DNA of 25,141 bases from Echinostoma caproni (GCA_900618425.1 UZAN01040807.1:1-25141), one strand, 5' to 3'; positions 9,737-20,159 are shown, numbered from the stretch's first letter. A program made the numbers and translations. Notes: a model not told the origin generated them from the sequence alone.

Positions 9737-10130
9737 TTAGCGTGTTAGTTGATGTGACCTTTCTCCAATTGGGTCAAGTGACAAGTCATGTTCTGCCTTA
9801 GTTTTCACACTCAGCCAGGGCAATTGGAGCGCCTGCACCAGTCGTTTTTGGGCACACAGGTTGGGGCCTAGTACTGGAATGGCGATCGCCTCGACCATGG
9901 CCAGTGTCCAAACTCGGGCAGCCTTCGATCGATTGAGTGGGATACGATAAACAACATCTAAAGCTTTCTCCAGTTCGATCTTGTGCCCGGTGTCGACGAG
10001 ATGCCCCATGATCGCGCTTGAGATACGGCCGGTCTTCCCCTAAGTTGGCCATCGCGGTTGGTGCTCCTTAACGCGCCGAGACAAACGCCGTACCGTACGA
10101 CATATGCAACTTGCGGCACAGACGCACTAC
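9737..10130 (-). pseudogene. Penelope-like element C-terminal GIY-YIG endonuclease (broken)
   Basis: The minus-strand frame gives RRLSRRVKEHQ, then after an in-frame stop GKTGRISSAIMGHLVDTGHKI, then ELEKALDVVYRIPLNRSKAA, VEAIAIPVLGPNLCAQKRLV and QALQLPWL, ending at 9737. A K-E-H word, then S-A-I-x-x-H-x-x-x-T-G-H, then a Glu-bearing A-E-A-I-like helix, are the hallmarks of GIY-YIG nucleases at the C-terminus of Penelope-like reverse transcriptases. The A-E-A-I motif is V-E-A-I here. The upstream Y-V-G-Q-T block is only hinted at near 10110 in shifted frames. No reverse transcriptase portion is present. Confidence 0.7.
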
Positions 10131-10291
10131 AAAGAGTAAATTATCATGGATGAGGTCAGTTTTAGCAGTTTCTTTCACTTGCATTCACATCAACGGTGAT
10201 GTAGAGAACACTGGTCTAAGTTTGACTGCGCGGAAAGTGAAATTCACCGCTGCTCTCAGTGATTGGACTGGGCTCTCTGTGTGTGAGTCCC

Positions 10292-10384
10292 CCAATGGCT
10301 ATCATTATGTAAGAATTTTCCCACTACATGTTATGTAAGAGCATGACTAGGAATGTCCGAAAACAATTGTTCGTTCACCGACTC
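10292..10384 (-). repeat. Right terminal inverted repeat with 18-nt insertion
   Basis: Read on the minus strand it begins gagtcggtgaacgaacaatt and ends atagccattggggg. The extra 18 nt (minus strand ctcttacataacatgtag) resemble the adjoining ttcttacataat, so they may have arisen by local duplication in this arm. Confidence 0.85.
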
Positions 10385-11376
10385 GTTTTCCCAATCTGAT
10401 CAATATATTGTAACTCACCCTGGTACAGTTGTTCTGTATGAGAATTGAAATTAAATAAGTGTTTCAGGCTTACTTCCGCAAGTTGCATTTGTGAAATCAC
10501 ATCGTGAATGTTTACTAAACATAAAAAATAATGTTTAATAAATAGAACAGAAGAACGAGTTGAGGACAATCGATATCATCCAAGGACTTCACAAGCTCTC
10601 GATCCGCTGGCTATTCATTCACATTTAAGCGAATTACCGAATAACGATATTTATGCACTTTGTAGTCTCAAAATTTAGAGTGAGCATGACTGATAACAGC
10701 AACCAAATGAGAAAATCGACAGAATTGTGGTTTGTGCTGCTCGGAGGCTGGTGTGCACGAACGAAACTGTATTTGGTAAACCACGTACCGACATCCTCAA
10801 TAGCTAAAACGGTGAGGGAGAATGTCGAAGAACGGATTTGAAAATGAAATGCGATTGGTAATAAAAGCATTTGCAGATAAAAATGAGCAGAACAGAGTTT
10901 TGTTAAAATGCTGAAATACACATGACCGAGCGTTAGCTTAGCTATCTAATATGCAGCACGAATAAATGCGATGAATTAAAAGAGAGAGATATAAATCAGT
11001 CCTAGTTCGACATCATGATATTTTTGTGTGAAACTTCAATTAACCGGGATAATAAGTATTTGCAAGTCTGGTGTTCTTCAATTTGCCGGAGGGCAGTTTG
11101 AGGAGAGAAAAAGGAAGAGCTAATACGGCCGTCCCTTGATTGAGCAATACAATTTCAACTTCTGTCGTGGCACACTGAGGTGTTCAAGTTGTGACCGAAC
11201 AATAACGAATTCAATGTCAGTGAGAATTTTCGTCTCTCATAGAACTTACGGAACTGTGATATTCACCCAATCAATTTTTGGAATGTTTGTCAGGGCGTGA
11301 TTCGTCAGTTTCATAACTTTAACCTCAACCCGCGATCTTCGTTCGTAGACAGAACGCCAATCGCTACTACCCCCTA

Positions 11377-11422
11377 AGAACACAGATTAGGTGTAAACAT
11401 GTCTTCAGTGAATTTATTCTGA
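11377..11422 (+). repeat. Short dispersed repeat, copy 2
   Basis: The sequence agaacacagattaggtgt, then aaacatgtcttcagtgaa, is similar to 1167-1212 in the same orientation. Similarity fades on both sides. Confidence 0.45.
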
Positions 11423-12089
11423 AACGAGTGAAATCGAATTTTTCAAATAAAACGAATTAAAATATAAGCAAATCCGAAAAAAGGTAATTGATGTTTTACG
11501 TCATCATGAGTCAAATGCTGCTCATTTGGTAGAGATTGGATACCCGGTGGACATGGACTCAACGTTCACAACCATTGACTGCGTCTCATCATACCTGTCA
11601 TGAGCAATGAAGTTGTAAAAATAACGAAATTTGATTCAAGTACCCACAAGCCCTTGACTAAACGGGGATAAGCTTCATTACATAACCCGAACTTTTCTCT
11701 CATGTTTACATTGTGATTTTTCATTCATCATGGCGCACACAATAGAGGCTCTTTTCTGCTCAAACTTACTTAGCTTTTTTCATAGAAATGTAGTCGTACA
11801 GGTTTAAGAGTTATTCCATTATTATTGTAGGTGTATAAGTTTACACAAGTTGCACAAATACGAAATAAAAACATTTTCGCCTCAAGTCTGTGGTTCTATT
11901 CAATCAAAGGGCATATCCCGTGAGTTGAGAATCAAGCGATCCGTTGGTCTGTAGAGCTTCATTGGAATCTCGGCAAATATCATCAGCTCACTACATCCTG
12001 GTCTATTTGTCTTTGGCCGTCGTTTGTCGGTATAATAATTCGTTCGGCGGAAAGACAAACGGTTGATTCTTACTCTATACGAACCGGTG

Positions 12090-12119
12090 AATATATATAT
12101 ATGTATATATATATATATT
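12090..12119. repeat. (AT)n microsatellite
   Basis: About 30 bases of alternating A and T, interrupted once by a G (atatgtat). It is a likely polymorphic simple repeat. Confidence 0.9.
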
Positions 12120-12573
12120 AAAAAATAGTGGAGTACTCCTGGGAAGGTCAGTACAAGTTTTTTATGAAAACCGATACGATATGCTCACCTTCTATCGGAT
12201 TCCAATATCATACCACTTCTTTTCTTAACCGACCCATGCTTTTACATTGTTTCATCTAGGACACTCAATTACCGATTCCATCAGTTCACATTGAAGGGAA
12301 AACGGGCGTTAAGGGTTTTTAAGGGTTTCCCGTCATACAAGCGCCCATGCAAAACCGAAATTTATATGTAAAATTTTACTGTGCATGTGGTGCACGGCGT
12401 GTGATGTCAAGCGAGCTGGACTGAGGAGGTCGAGTCTAGAACAGAAGTGACCCGATTCCCTCGTTATCGGAAAAAAATCTATTTTCTCGGTGGTATTATG
12501 TCTGTACCGTACTCCTGTTTATAATCGCAGTTTTTCAGTGGTAAAAAACGACTGGAAGCCGAATCAAGTATAT

Positions 12574-13224
12574 NNNNNNNNNNNNNNNNNNNNNNNNNNN
12601 NNNNNNNNNNNNNNNNNNNNNNNNNNNNNNNNNNNNNNNNNNNNNNNNNNNNNNNNNNNNNNNNNNNNNNNNNNNNNNNNNNNNNNNNNNNNNNNNNNNN
12701 NNNNNNNNNNNNNNNNNNNNNNNNNNNNNNNNNNNNNNNNNNNNNNNNNNNNNNNNNNNNNNNNNNNNNNNNNNNNNNNNNNNNNNNNNNNNNNNNNNNN
12801 NNNNNNNNNNNNNNNNNNNNNNNNNNNNNNNNNNNNNNNNNNNNNNNNNNNNNNNNNNNNNNNNNNNNNNNNNNNNNNNNNNNNNNNNNNNNNNNNNNNN
12901 NNNNNNNNNNNNNNNNNNNNNNNNNNNNNNNNNNNNNNNNNNNNNNNNNNNNNNNNNNNNNNNNNNNNNNNNNNNNNNNNNNNNNNNNNNNNNNNNNNNN
13001 NNNNNNNNNNNNNNNNNNNNNNNNNNNNNNNNNNNNNNNNNNNNNNNNNNNNNNNNNNNNNNNNNNNNNNNNNNNNNNNNNNNNNNNNNNNNNNNNNNNN
13101 NNNNNNNNNNNNNNNNNNNNNNNNNNNNNNNNNNNNNNNNNNNNNNNNNNNNNNNNNNNNNNNNNNNNNNNNNNNNNNNNNNNNNNNNNNNNNNNNNNNN
13201 NNNNNNNNNNNNNNNNNNNNNNNN
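12574..13224. other. Assembly gap of 651 N
   Basis: A run of undetermined bases joins two contigs. Translated frames that cross it have no meaning. The true length and order across the gap are unknown. Confidence 0.99.
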
Positions 13225-14599
13225 CTGAGCAAAGAAAACATTGATAACAAAATATCAACAGATTGCGCGGTGGTTCTATTTCAATCGTTATTAGCATATT
13301 GATTTTTTGGCTTACTGAACACGCTTCGTCTGTTTGTTTGTGATGTGGTTCCGCCTGAAAAAGAAGCTTTGATTTGCAATTGGTGCATGATCTCATTGAT
13401 TAGAAAACTTTTAAACGTTAGGCAACTGTAAACAATATTAATTTAGATTTTTACGGTGCACTAATCTGAAGGAAGATTGTTCTCTAACCTTTTGATAGGT
13501 GAGACAAGCACTTTTTATTTGATCTATAGTGAATCAAACAACCTTTGCATGTCCGACTTTCTTCAGTGATCATTACCCCTGCCTCTAACTAAAANTAAGA
13601 TTCTGTGTTGTGTTTTGTTTGCTGGTGCGTTGGCTATCAGTCCACTTTCCTGGATCGACCATTTTACCTCGTCCACCGAACGAGACTTAGCAATGGATGT
13701 GATTTTTTAAAAACGCTCCCCCCTCTTTTAAGGATAAAGCCTGATGGCAATTGTTCTGATTGGTAGTATGCATATGATTGTGCATAGTTGGATAAAGATA
13801 CACGTAAGAAGTGCGGTTCCCTGAATGGCCTGCATAGTAATATTTCTCTGCTCAGCATAGGTTATACAACTTCAAAGTTAAAAATTATGTTACATGATTT
13901 AATCTGTCAAGTGTCCAGACTTATTCTAACCTTACAGGCAACAGAGGATGCGACTGAGATAATTGTTATATATGACACCATATAGGTATATTGGTGTTTG
14001 ATATTTAACCGGAAAGGCAACAGTAGTCAAACCATAACTGATATGATGGAATGAGATACCTAACCAGATTGTATAGCTGAGTTCTGCAAACAGCGAAGCA
14101 TGCAGTTACAGACACTTCTAAGTGCATCCGGTTTACATGCACGCTCCAAACTGAATTCGACTGTCTATTCGTCCATCAAGTCAATCATATACGAATATAT
14201 ATATCACTGATATTCCCCATCCTTTGACGTTACAGTTACGTAAAAAAATAAAAATGAGACCTCAGACTTTTACACAAACGACGTTGATTCGTCTTCGAGA
14301 TTCTGAAACTCACATAGTTGAGAAGGTGCTATACAACGAGTTGTTTCGCTGTCTGTATGGCAGACGATAAAACATTCGAAAACTCGAAAAAAAACACTGT
14401 GCGTAGATTTCTATTGTTTTGAAATTTGTTAATACTCAGCGAATTTATGCCCAGAAGTTCTACAAAATTTCCCGGGGTTATTCAGCCTTCACGCGTGCTT
14501 TTTCTCCTTCGATTATCTGTTTTCACCATATATTAGGTCCCATAAGAGTAATGGAGAATTTCATTTGTTTACATGATGAATTCGTCGTGTAAATGAGGC
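13225..14599. other. Unassigned non-coding region after the gap
   Basis: No supported gene or repeat. There is an ambiguous base at 13595. A weak AT patch lies near 14190-14205. Confidence 0.5.
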
Positions 14600-14746
14600 C
14601 TGAGCTGGAAAGTTGGGAAGCACGGGACAGCTGTCTCGACCTGGTTTGGTCTCATCAGCAGTGCGAATCCATCGACCCAACTGGGGATCAAATCCGGGAC
14701 TTCACAGGTAGAACGCCAGCATACTACCCACTCAGCCACTGGACAG
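14600..14746 (-). mobile_element. tRNA-headed SINE with hammerhead body, copy A
   Basis: On the minus strand the element starts with a tRNA-like head. The internal pol III promoter box A, TGGCTGAGTGG, is at 14728-14738 and box B, GGATTTGATCC, is at 14685-14695. About 20 nt later comes a 45-nt hammerhead fold (14620-14664). The same module, with another head, lies at 22255-22394. This head-plus-ribozyme order resembles the Sm-alpha SINE-like elements of schistosomes (family knowledge). Such elements are transcribed by RNA polymerase III and copied in trans by LINE machinery. The 3' end is not sharply defined and no target duplication was found. Confidence 0.75.
14620..14664 (-). ncRNA. Hammerhead ribozyme (type I, very short stem III), copy A
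   Basis: Read on the minus strand: stem I 5' arm GCACTG (14659-14664); core CTGATGA (14652-14658), matching consensus; stem II GACC/GGTC with loop AAACCA (14638-14651); GAGA (14634-14637) where the consensus is GAAA, so one core adenine has become G; a minimal stem III with C and loop AGCT (14629-14633); the cleavage triplet GTC (14626-14628); then stem I 3' arm CCGTGC (14620-14625), with one mismatch to GCACTG. Cleavage would fall after the C at 14626. The altered core adenine and the stem I mismatch predict weak or no self-cleavage. Confidence 0.75.
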
Positions 14747-14765
14747 CTGATCAAACCGTTTCTCA

Positions 14766-15570
14766 TTTTGAATTTACACTATATAGCACAATCCATCTAT
14801 GTGAGGTTTACTGATCAGAACTCAGCCACTTTCCAAAATCCGGGCTCTGTCCAGACAACGGTTTCTGGGGCCGGACAACTGCCGATAGTAAACAACTCGG
14901 AGTGGGCTTGAATTTATCAATAGCAAGCATTGGGAAGAAAAAATAGCCCCTAAGTAAAAGACTAGTTGATTGCATCGGCATGTTGCCATCGCGCATGTGT
15001 ATGCGCAGACGGCGGGAGCAAATACCAACTGCGGGATTATCGCTGTAACGGCTTAACAAAGGCCAGAGTTAAAGGAACACATACAAAGAAGGAAATACCC
15101 CAAATGAAACCTAGGGATGATGAAAGAAGCCTGAATAAGCATGGGAAACATTGTGGTGTTATCAAACTCTAATTGGCCGTTAAAACTATTGAAACAAGCC
15201 GATCTGAAAACTTGCTTTTGTCTCTTTTGTAATTCCGGGGTACACTTGATCTATACATAGCGCAGATTTCGATTTTACTCAAAACAAAGCTGTTGTCTAA
15301 AAGAACGAAAATACATTTATCTAAATATCTGATTGATTTAAACCACCTAAAGCCTGTAAATTGTCCATTTAACATGAACTATGACATGCATTTTGTGCAG
15401 AAAAATTTGGTAAGGCTTTTCTCGACACATGATATTATTTAATTATGCTGTTTGGCGGATTCAGTTCTTATGACTGACTTGTTAAACGTTCAGTAGCCTC
15501 GTTGGGATTCCGTCGGTCTATGTAAGTTGGTTAGGTAATCCAAATGTGAAAATGGTAGTGCTTTCGATGT
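14766..15570. other. Unassigned non-coding stretch
   Basis: Short overlapping ORFs occur on both strands (14808-15172) without recognised motifs, including a frame at 14966-15172 rich in Lys and Arg. No conserved domain or splice structure supports a gene. Confidence 0.4.
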
Positions 15571-15653
15571 GATCTCGTAGCTCAGCTGATGGAGCGCGTG
15601 CTTCACAAAAGCGTAGGCGGCGTCCATGCGTGGGTTTGAATCACGTCGAGGTT
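15571..15653 (+). tRNA. tRNA-Val(CAC)-like sequence, probably pseudogene or SINE head
   Basis: Acceptor arm GATCTCG (15571-15577) pairs with CGAGGTT (15647-15653), with G.U pairs. The D-stem is GCTC/GAGC with loop agctgatg, and box A is TAGCTCAGCTG. The anticodon loop TTCACAA (15602-15608) gives anticodon CAC with U33 and purine 37. The T-arm has a TTTGAAT loop and joins the acceptor strand directly. Defects: two mismatches in the anticodon stem (CGTGC against AAGCG), one in the T-stem, an over-long variable region, and no T-run terminator downstream. At 83 nt with these mismatches it is unlikely to be a working tRNA. It is more likely a tRNA-derived repeat. Confidence 0.5.
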
Positions 15654-16451
15654 ATGAGCCTTTCGCAATTCAAACTTCACATCATCCCCAAAACGCAAAC
15701 TAAATCGATTCGGGTTCAATGATACGATTATTCTGTACATGACAAATATAGTCTTTACTTATCACAGTATAAACTTGCATCATACAGAAGTAATGATTCG
15801 GAGATCACATAAACATGAAATATAGTGGGTCAATATGAACAGTTATAGAACAACTGACGATAATTGTGCTTTCTATGCAGTTCGCTGAGAACTACTCATC
15901 CATGTATTACTCCGATCAATTTTCTATTTCTTGATTAAAAAATGACGGGTCAAGTTGAGATAATCCTTTGATGCGGTCATCGATGTGCTGATTCGCTTAC
16001 CGACACAGAATACCACTGACACCAGGATTGATGTGATTGCCCAGGAAAATTCCATGGGCGTACGTGATCGAAACAATGCCATTTTATTTCCAGTTAATAT
16101 TGGAATAAACTGACCAATCAAAATCAGCGTTTGTTCTTATTTCCATTCTGATTGGTTGACCACCTGTAATTGTGACCTTGACAGCGAGGCCTTGTCAGTC
16201 AGGTTGGAGGTAGTATGTCTCCAACACACGAATATGGACATCCAATTTTTCTCTGTAAACCAAAATAAACATGAAAACAAAAGGTTACTATTCTAATGAT
16301 AAATCCATTTTAAATAAACCCCACTCGTGGATAATTGATAAAGAACACAAAATAAGTCGGTCGTATTCCTTTTCTGTAGGAATCTTTTTGATTTCACAAT
16401 TTTTATTAGAAAGCGAAATATTTTCAGATATCATTCAATTGAGACTTCATT
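15654..16451. other. Unassigned non-coding stretch
   Basis: Nothing recognised on either strand. The minus-strand frame 15924-16121 has no motif. Confidence 0.4.
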
Positions 16452-16642
16452 CTTTTTTCTTTTCTTTTCATTTAATTCCTTTTATTGAATATACAAAGAT
16501 GCAATTTTCAGGAAGAGGGAAGCGGCCACTCAAAGGGCTGCCATTCAACAGACAATGGGGAAAGTCAGGCAGTGGTGGTGGGATTGGAACTCACACTTAC
16601 GGGGTGATAATTTGGTGATGTTACCGCTGGGCCACCATCATC
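16452..16642 (-). mobile_element. tRNA-headed SINE, second family, copy C1
   Basis: On the minus strand, box A TGGCCCAGCGGT (16623-16634) and box B AGTTCCAATCC (16581-16591) are 31 bp apart, as in pol III genes. The body runs cccaccaccactgcctgact, then gccctttgag. The 3' end is tgtatattcaataaaagg, then a tail of gaaaa repeats ending near 16452. Copies C2 (23790-23978, opposite strand) and C3 (21050-21212) share the body or the tail. Plus-strand frames that appear to match between C1 and C2 (GIGTHTYGVIIW and WWWDSNASSVEIIW) are only a shadow of this repeat. Confidence 0.75.
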
Positions 16643-18399
16643 AGTATGTGTTTATATTGACTAATGGACGAACGCCGTTTTTCCAAACGACCAAAAATGG
16701 ATTCGTCTGAAGGGAGATTGAGATGTTGTCCTTTGTTTTAAATCACCATTGAACTCCTTGCTATCATACAGGTATAGAATATTCAACCTTTGGTAACTCT
16801 AAGATTCTATCATTTCATACTCATGAAAGAATTTAGCAGTTGTTTTATCTGTCACTTATGTCTTTTACAAAGTCATCGTTTTCAGTGAACAAAGTAATCG
16901 GCCTTAGGCATAGTTTGTGATCGGCTATGCTACCTTAATGCCATTGTATCGGACTTACCATACAGTCCTGAATTGATCATGTGTTCTAGTCCCACGAATG
17001 GTCAGTAGTCATTCAGTTACACCTAACCTCTCTACATGTATGGTGACTGGATTGTAATAAACAGGTTTCGAGTTTTATTACTATTAGTTAAACATTAAAT
17101 CAATAAAGAATGGATACTTGAGTTAAAGAACAAATCATTTTGCGCTCAGGTGCGTTACATTGTTGAAACTATTCCAGTTGAGCACACGGAGAAATCAACT
17201 TATGCAAGTTAACCTCCAGTAACTTTGCTCTTGGTAGCGCTCGTGAAGAATAAATATATTTTTTTATACTGTTTGACCTGTCATAGAACTAGAATGCACT
17301 ATACGTGCTATTCACAGCAGTCTCCCGTTAACAGTACACAGTCAGTAAAACAAATTCGGACTCAAACCCGGACGCATAACAGTGGCTTGCAATTCAACAC
17401 CAGAACAGCAACAACGATTATTCGGACTGATTAGCAGCAGCTTACCATAGATCAGCATTACCTGATGCAATGCTCATCGGTCACTACCGTGGAAATGGCT
17501 GGACGGTTTCACACGAATATACCAATTTACAAGCCCACAATTTCCTAGCACTTTCAAATTAAGACGGAAAATGTAATCTACAACCAATGAGCCTGATTTT
17601 CACGTGAAACGGTTTCGGGTGAACCTCGTGTGGGGCCTCTCGGTTTCTGAAGGTGTATTCGACAAGCAGACCCACGAAACCGACCATGTGGTTTCCGTCC
17701 AACTGCTTTATTCGTCGTCTTAGAACCCAATGGGACTCAGAACATGAAGTGGACTGTTGGCTTTACGATAGCCAAGCTCATCATCAATAACTGAACACAT
17801 GATATGGAATTTTGAAAGCTGAGCGAAGTAACCAATTATCACTTTAAGCGACATTAAAAGCAAATAGACCACACTCTTTCTGTTTGTAATTTTGTGTTCT
17901 GCTCTGTTTGGTCTTTTATCGGCCGCAACCAGGTCTGGATTTTCATGGAAGAAGATAGGAAGATCGTGTATGGGCATAATTAAAACCGGTTTCATCAAAT
18001 GTCCGTTAGTCAAGTGGGTAAGTATCATAGCTTCGTTCAGACAGTCTCTGCTCTCCAGCTTTATGATTAGAATCCGTGACAAAGTGTCAACGTTGCACGA
18101 CAGCCAGTGTGTCCCGGCAATCCCTTATCCATATCGTGTCTCATTGATCGTCACCCACTCAGCCTCGCATCGGCTCGAATCGACAAGACTATGAAACAGG
18201 GGGAAATCCTGTCGCACACTCGTGTCAGCTCAGCTACGATGTCAGACGCCAAAACAAATTTACATTACTTCAGCTCCTGACATGAGATAAACATACTTCG
18301 ATGTATGAGTCTCCAAAATCGCGATAAACATCCATATTTAATGATAGGATTGATGTGAATCATTCATTTTACTGGTAGTTGAAATCCATAGAGAAAGTG
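16643..18399. other. Unassigned region
   Basis: About 1.75 kb with no supported gene. A box A-like word lies at 18006-18017 on +, and the minus-strand word ggctgagtgggt lies near 18154-18165, but neither has a convincing partner box B. The open frames at 17720-18194 on both strands have no recognised domain. Confidence 0.4.
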
Positions 18400-18846
18400 T
18401 GGTGGTCCATGCCTACGTGAAGACGCCTACTTTGGAGCGGCGCGTTACAGTTTCTGGACACCTGTGATCAGTCGAATTTGAAAGATGACGTCAATGACGC
18501 GCGTATGCATTACGGCTTCTGACTACACGCCATTGGTGGATCATGCCAGCCAATCCGAGACAGTGCAGACAGAAGCAGAATTATGCAAGCAATACTGCAA
18601 TATGATTGGTAGAAGCCTAGATAACCAATGACCTTCTTTTGTACATATTTTTTAATCGCTTTCATTTCTTCCAATAAACAAGCTACGAGTTGCCGGTCTT
18701 GTTGCGTTTTCCTCGCGTTTCGTTCACGTGGGATATTGCGAGCTCGTGCTATTGTGGTCCAGTGCTTCCGTAATCCAGTCCGTGATAGCTGATTCTTGAT
18801 TCGTGTCCTGTGGTTCCTGTTGCGTGGTTCGTGTTCCGAATTCCGT
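18400..18846 (+). mobile_element. LTR-like promoter-dense sequence (candidate solo LTR)
   Basis: A dense set of promoter-type words occurs in order: a perfect CRE palindrome TGACGTCA (18486-18493); four CCAAT boxes in alternating orientation (18530-18536, 18550-18554, 18605-18609, 18625-18629); a TATA-like tacatattttttaa (18642 on); AATAAA at 18673-18678; then a GT-rich stretch ending at a (CTA)n array. This is the layout of a retroelement LTR (U3, R, U5), but there is no second copy in the window, no defined ends and no internal region. A host promoter with its first exon is an alternative. The antisense frame of 132 codons here is partly an artefact of the triplet repeat. Confidence 0.3.
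18486..18493. promoter_or_regulatory. Perfect CRE palindrome TGACGTCA
   Basis: The 8-bp consensus site for CREB/ATF-type bZIP factors, followed 3 bp later by a tgacgcg half-site-like word, lies just upstream of a CCAAT-box cluster. One 8-bp match could occur by chance in a region this long, so only the clustering adds weight. Confidence 0.3.
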
Positions 18847-18847
18847 G

Positions 18848-18892
<45 letters not shown>

Positions 18893-18901
18893 TTACTATT
18901 A
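18848..18901. repeat. (CTA)n trinucleotide microsatellite
   Basis: About 14 perfect CTA units are followed by interrupted tat-tac units. On the minus strand it encodes a run of valines and on the plus strand threonines, which inflates apparent ORFs there. It is probably length-variable between individuals. Confidence 0.95.
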
Positions 18902-20159
18902 CGATCATAACAGAAAGTAATTTAATCAGCTACATAAGTCAAATTTCAATTTCTCTATTCTTTTCTCTCACTGACTATTGTTCACTTAAGAGGTATACTA
19001 GTGTGAATCAAACCGATGTTTATGTCAGGGGACTCTCTAATAGTGTAATTTTTTAGTGATTTCAACGTGCAAGCGTCGACGATGAGCGTGCTGCTGATAG
19101 GGAATTTTTTTCCACGGTTGGGCAACTCGTTAAATCTGAAATAAGAAACAAATTCACCATTGATAATCCCCGTCCCTCCCTGATGTCCCAAAATAGAATA
19201 GTGTTTGTATCCTCCTTATCAGCCCACTTGTTGTTTTCCAGTACACTGAATTACAACAGCTTTAGCATGCAATCAGTGAAAACATTGGTAATAAATAGCA
19301 AACTGTCATTGCTAAGTTGCACACTGCATAGTGCTTCACTCTTTCCATATAGCGTGCGAAATTACGTCTGGATTCAAAAATTAATCTCTTTGTTTAGCTT
19401 TGGTGACCCAATTGGATTTCATAAATAATCATTATCATGAAAATGTGTGTAAGCCAAACTTTCTAAATTTTCACAAATTCACGTTAAGTATTTGAGCAAA
19501 ACAACCTCTGCAATTTTCGGTGCATCATTTATCATTGATCACCAGAAGTTGAGTTTGTATGCAAAGTGGAAAATAGAGGAATCATATTCAGCCTGTTTTA
19601 GGGATGTGATTTTTGGACAAGTGATTGGGGGAGGGGGACCCACTGCGGTATTCATTTCTCATAGAGATCCAATAAAGCAACTACTGAATGTTGTGGGATG
19701 ATCGGGTTGTGAATGCTCAGTCACATCAAGTACAGATTATCATGTGTGAGCGGCGTTTCTTTGTCCTTCGTTGAGCACAAACTAGCAGACGATCCGGTAT
19801 TCCCGGAGAAAAGAATGAGATTGTCGGTAATTACTATTTCAGTGAGTTTAGATTTAGCAATGTTGTTTTCGTCGAATACTATGTAACTACACAATTGATA
19901 AGCTTCTTCAAACAGTCCCTATCAGATTTAATGGGTGCACATTTATCAGTTTTTACAAATGGATCAGTTTTCTTATATTTTATTGCTTCGACGTATACAA
20001 TTAACGCCGTGAGAAGCCTGGTTGGCAAAATCTGTAAAATGTTAGCGCTCTTGGTTAAATTGTCGCGAAATTCAAATAAGGTGATGTTATTGAAATTTAT
20101 GTTCAGATGGAATCCGCCCGTTTCGTAACTCATGCCCCCATGTACACACTAGCCATTAA
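18902..20159. other. Unassigned region
   Basis: Open frames at 19183-19428, 19492-19701 and 19879-20133 (both strands) have no motif I recognise. A stretch reading HLSVFTNGSVF near 19938-19970 distantly recalls the start of a LINE RNase H, but nothing after it agrees. Confidence 0.35.

Larger units (their letters stand above)
9596..10384 (-). mobile_element. Element with long terminal inverted repeats enclosing a Penelope-like fragment
   Basis: Both ends carry the same sequence in inverted orientation: 43 bp with two mismatches at the very ends (9596-9638 and 10342-10384), followed inward by another shared 30 bp (ttcttacataat-atagccattgg) that is interrupted on the right by an 18-nt insertion. 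The interior is antisense coding remnant of a GIY-YIG endonuclease of Penelope-like elements. Penelope elements often have terminal repeats in unusual, including inverted, arrangements, so this may be a 5'-truncated or internally deleted Penelope-like copy. A DNA-transposon-like element that carries an unrelated Penelope fragment is the alternative. No target duplication is visible. It abuts the LINE tail, which suggests insertion at or beside it. Confidence 0.6.
10385..12573. other. Unassigned non-coding region before the gap
   Basis: About 2.2 kb without a supported gene. Short open frames (10375-10921 on both strands) match nothing known to me. It contains the second copy of a small dispersed repeat (11377-11422) and an AT microsatellite (12090-12119). 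Confidence 0.5.

Noticed and set aside
12479..13396. Apparent ORFs of 228-305 codons across the gap
   Set aside because: Almost all codons are N; they are artefacts of the assembly gap.
16271..16618. Plus-strand ORF with GGGIGTHTYG resembling the minus-strand ORF at 23816-24010
   Set aside because: Both are antisense readings of the same tRNA-derived SINE family.
16617..16645. CTGATGA word on the minus strand near the C1 SINE head, tested as a third hammerhead
   Set aside because: No CGAAA follows a stem II, and the sequence is explained by the tRNA-like D-arm.
17340..17420. Box B-like word (minus strand gggtttgagtcc)
   Set aside because: No matching box A or T-stem pairing.
18084..18170. 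Minus-strand words ggctgagtgggt and ggctgtcgtgc, reminiscent of SINE copies A and B
   Set aside because: There is no box B at proper spacing and no CUGA/GAAA core; too weak to call a third hammerhead SINE.
18510..18908. 132-codon minus-strand ORF with poly-valine start
   Set aside because: The valine run is the CTA microsatellite read in antisense, and the remainder covers a promoter-like LTR candidate.
19879..20133. Overlapping ORFs on both strands, with a distant hint of RNase H (VFTNGS)
   Set aside because: The remaining catalytic blocks are absent and both strands are open, as expected by chance.
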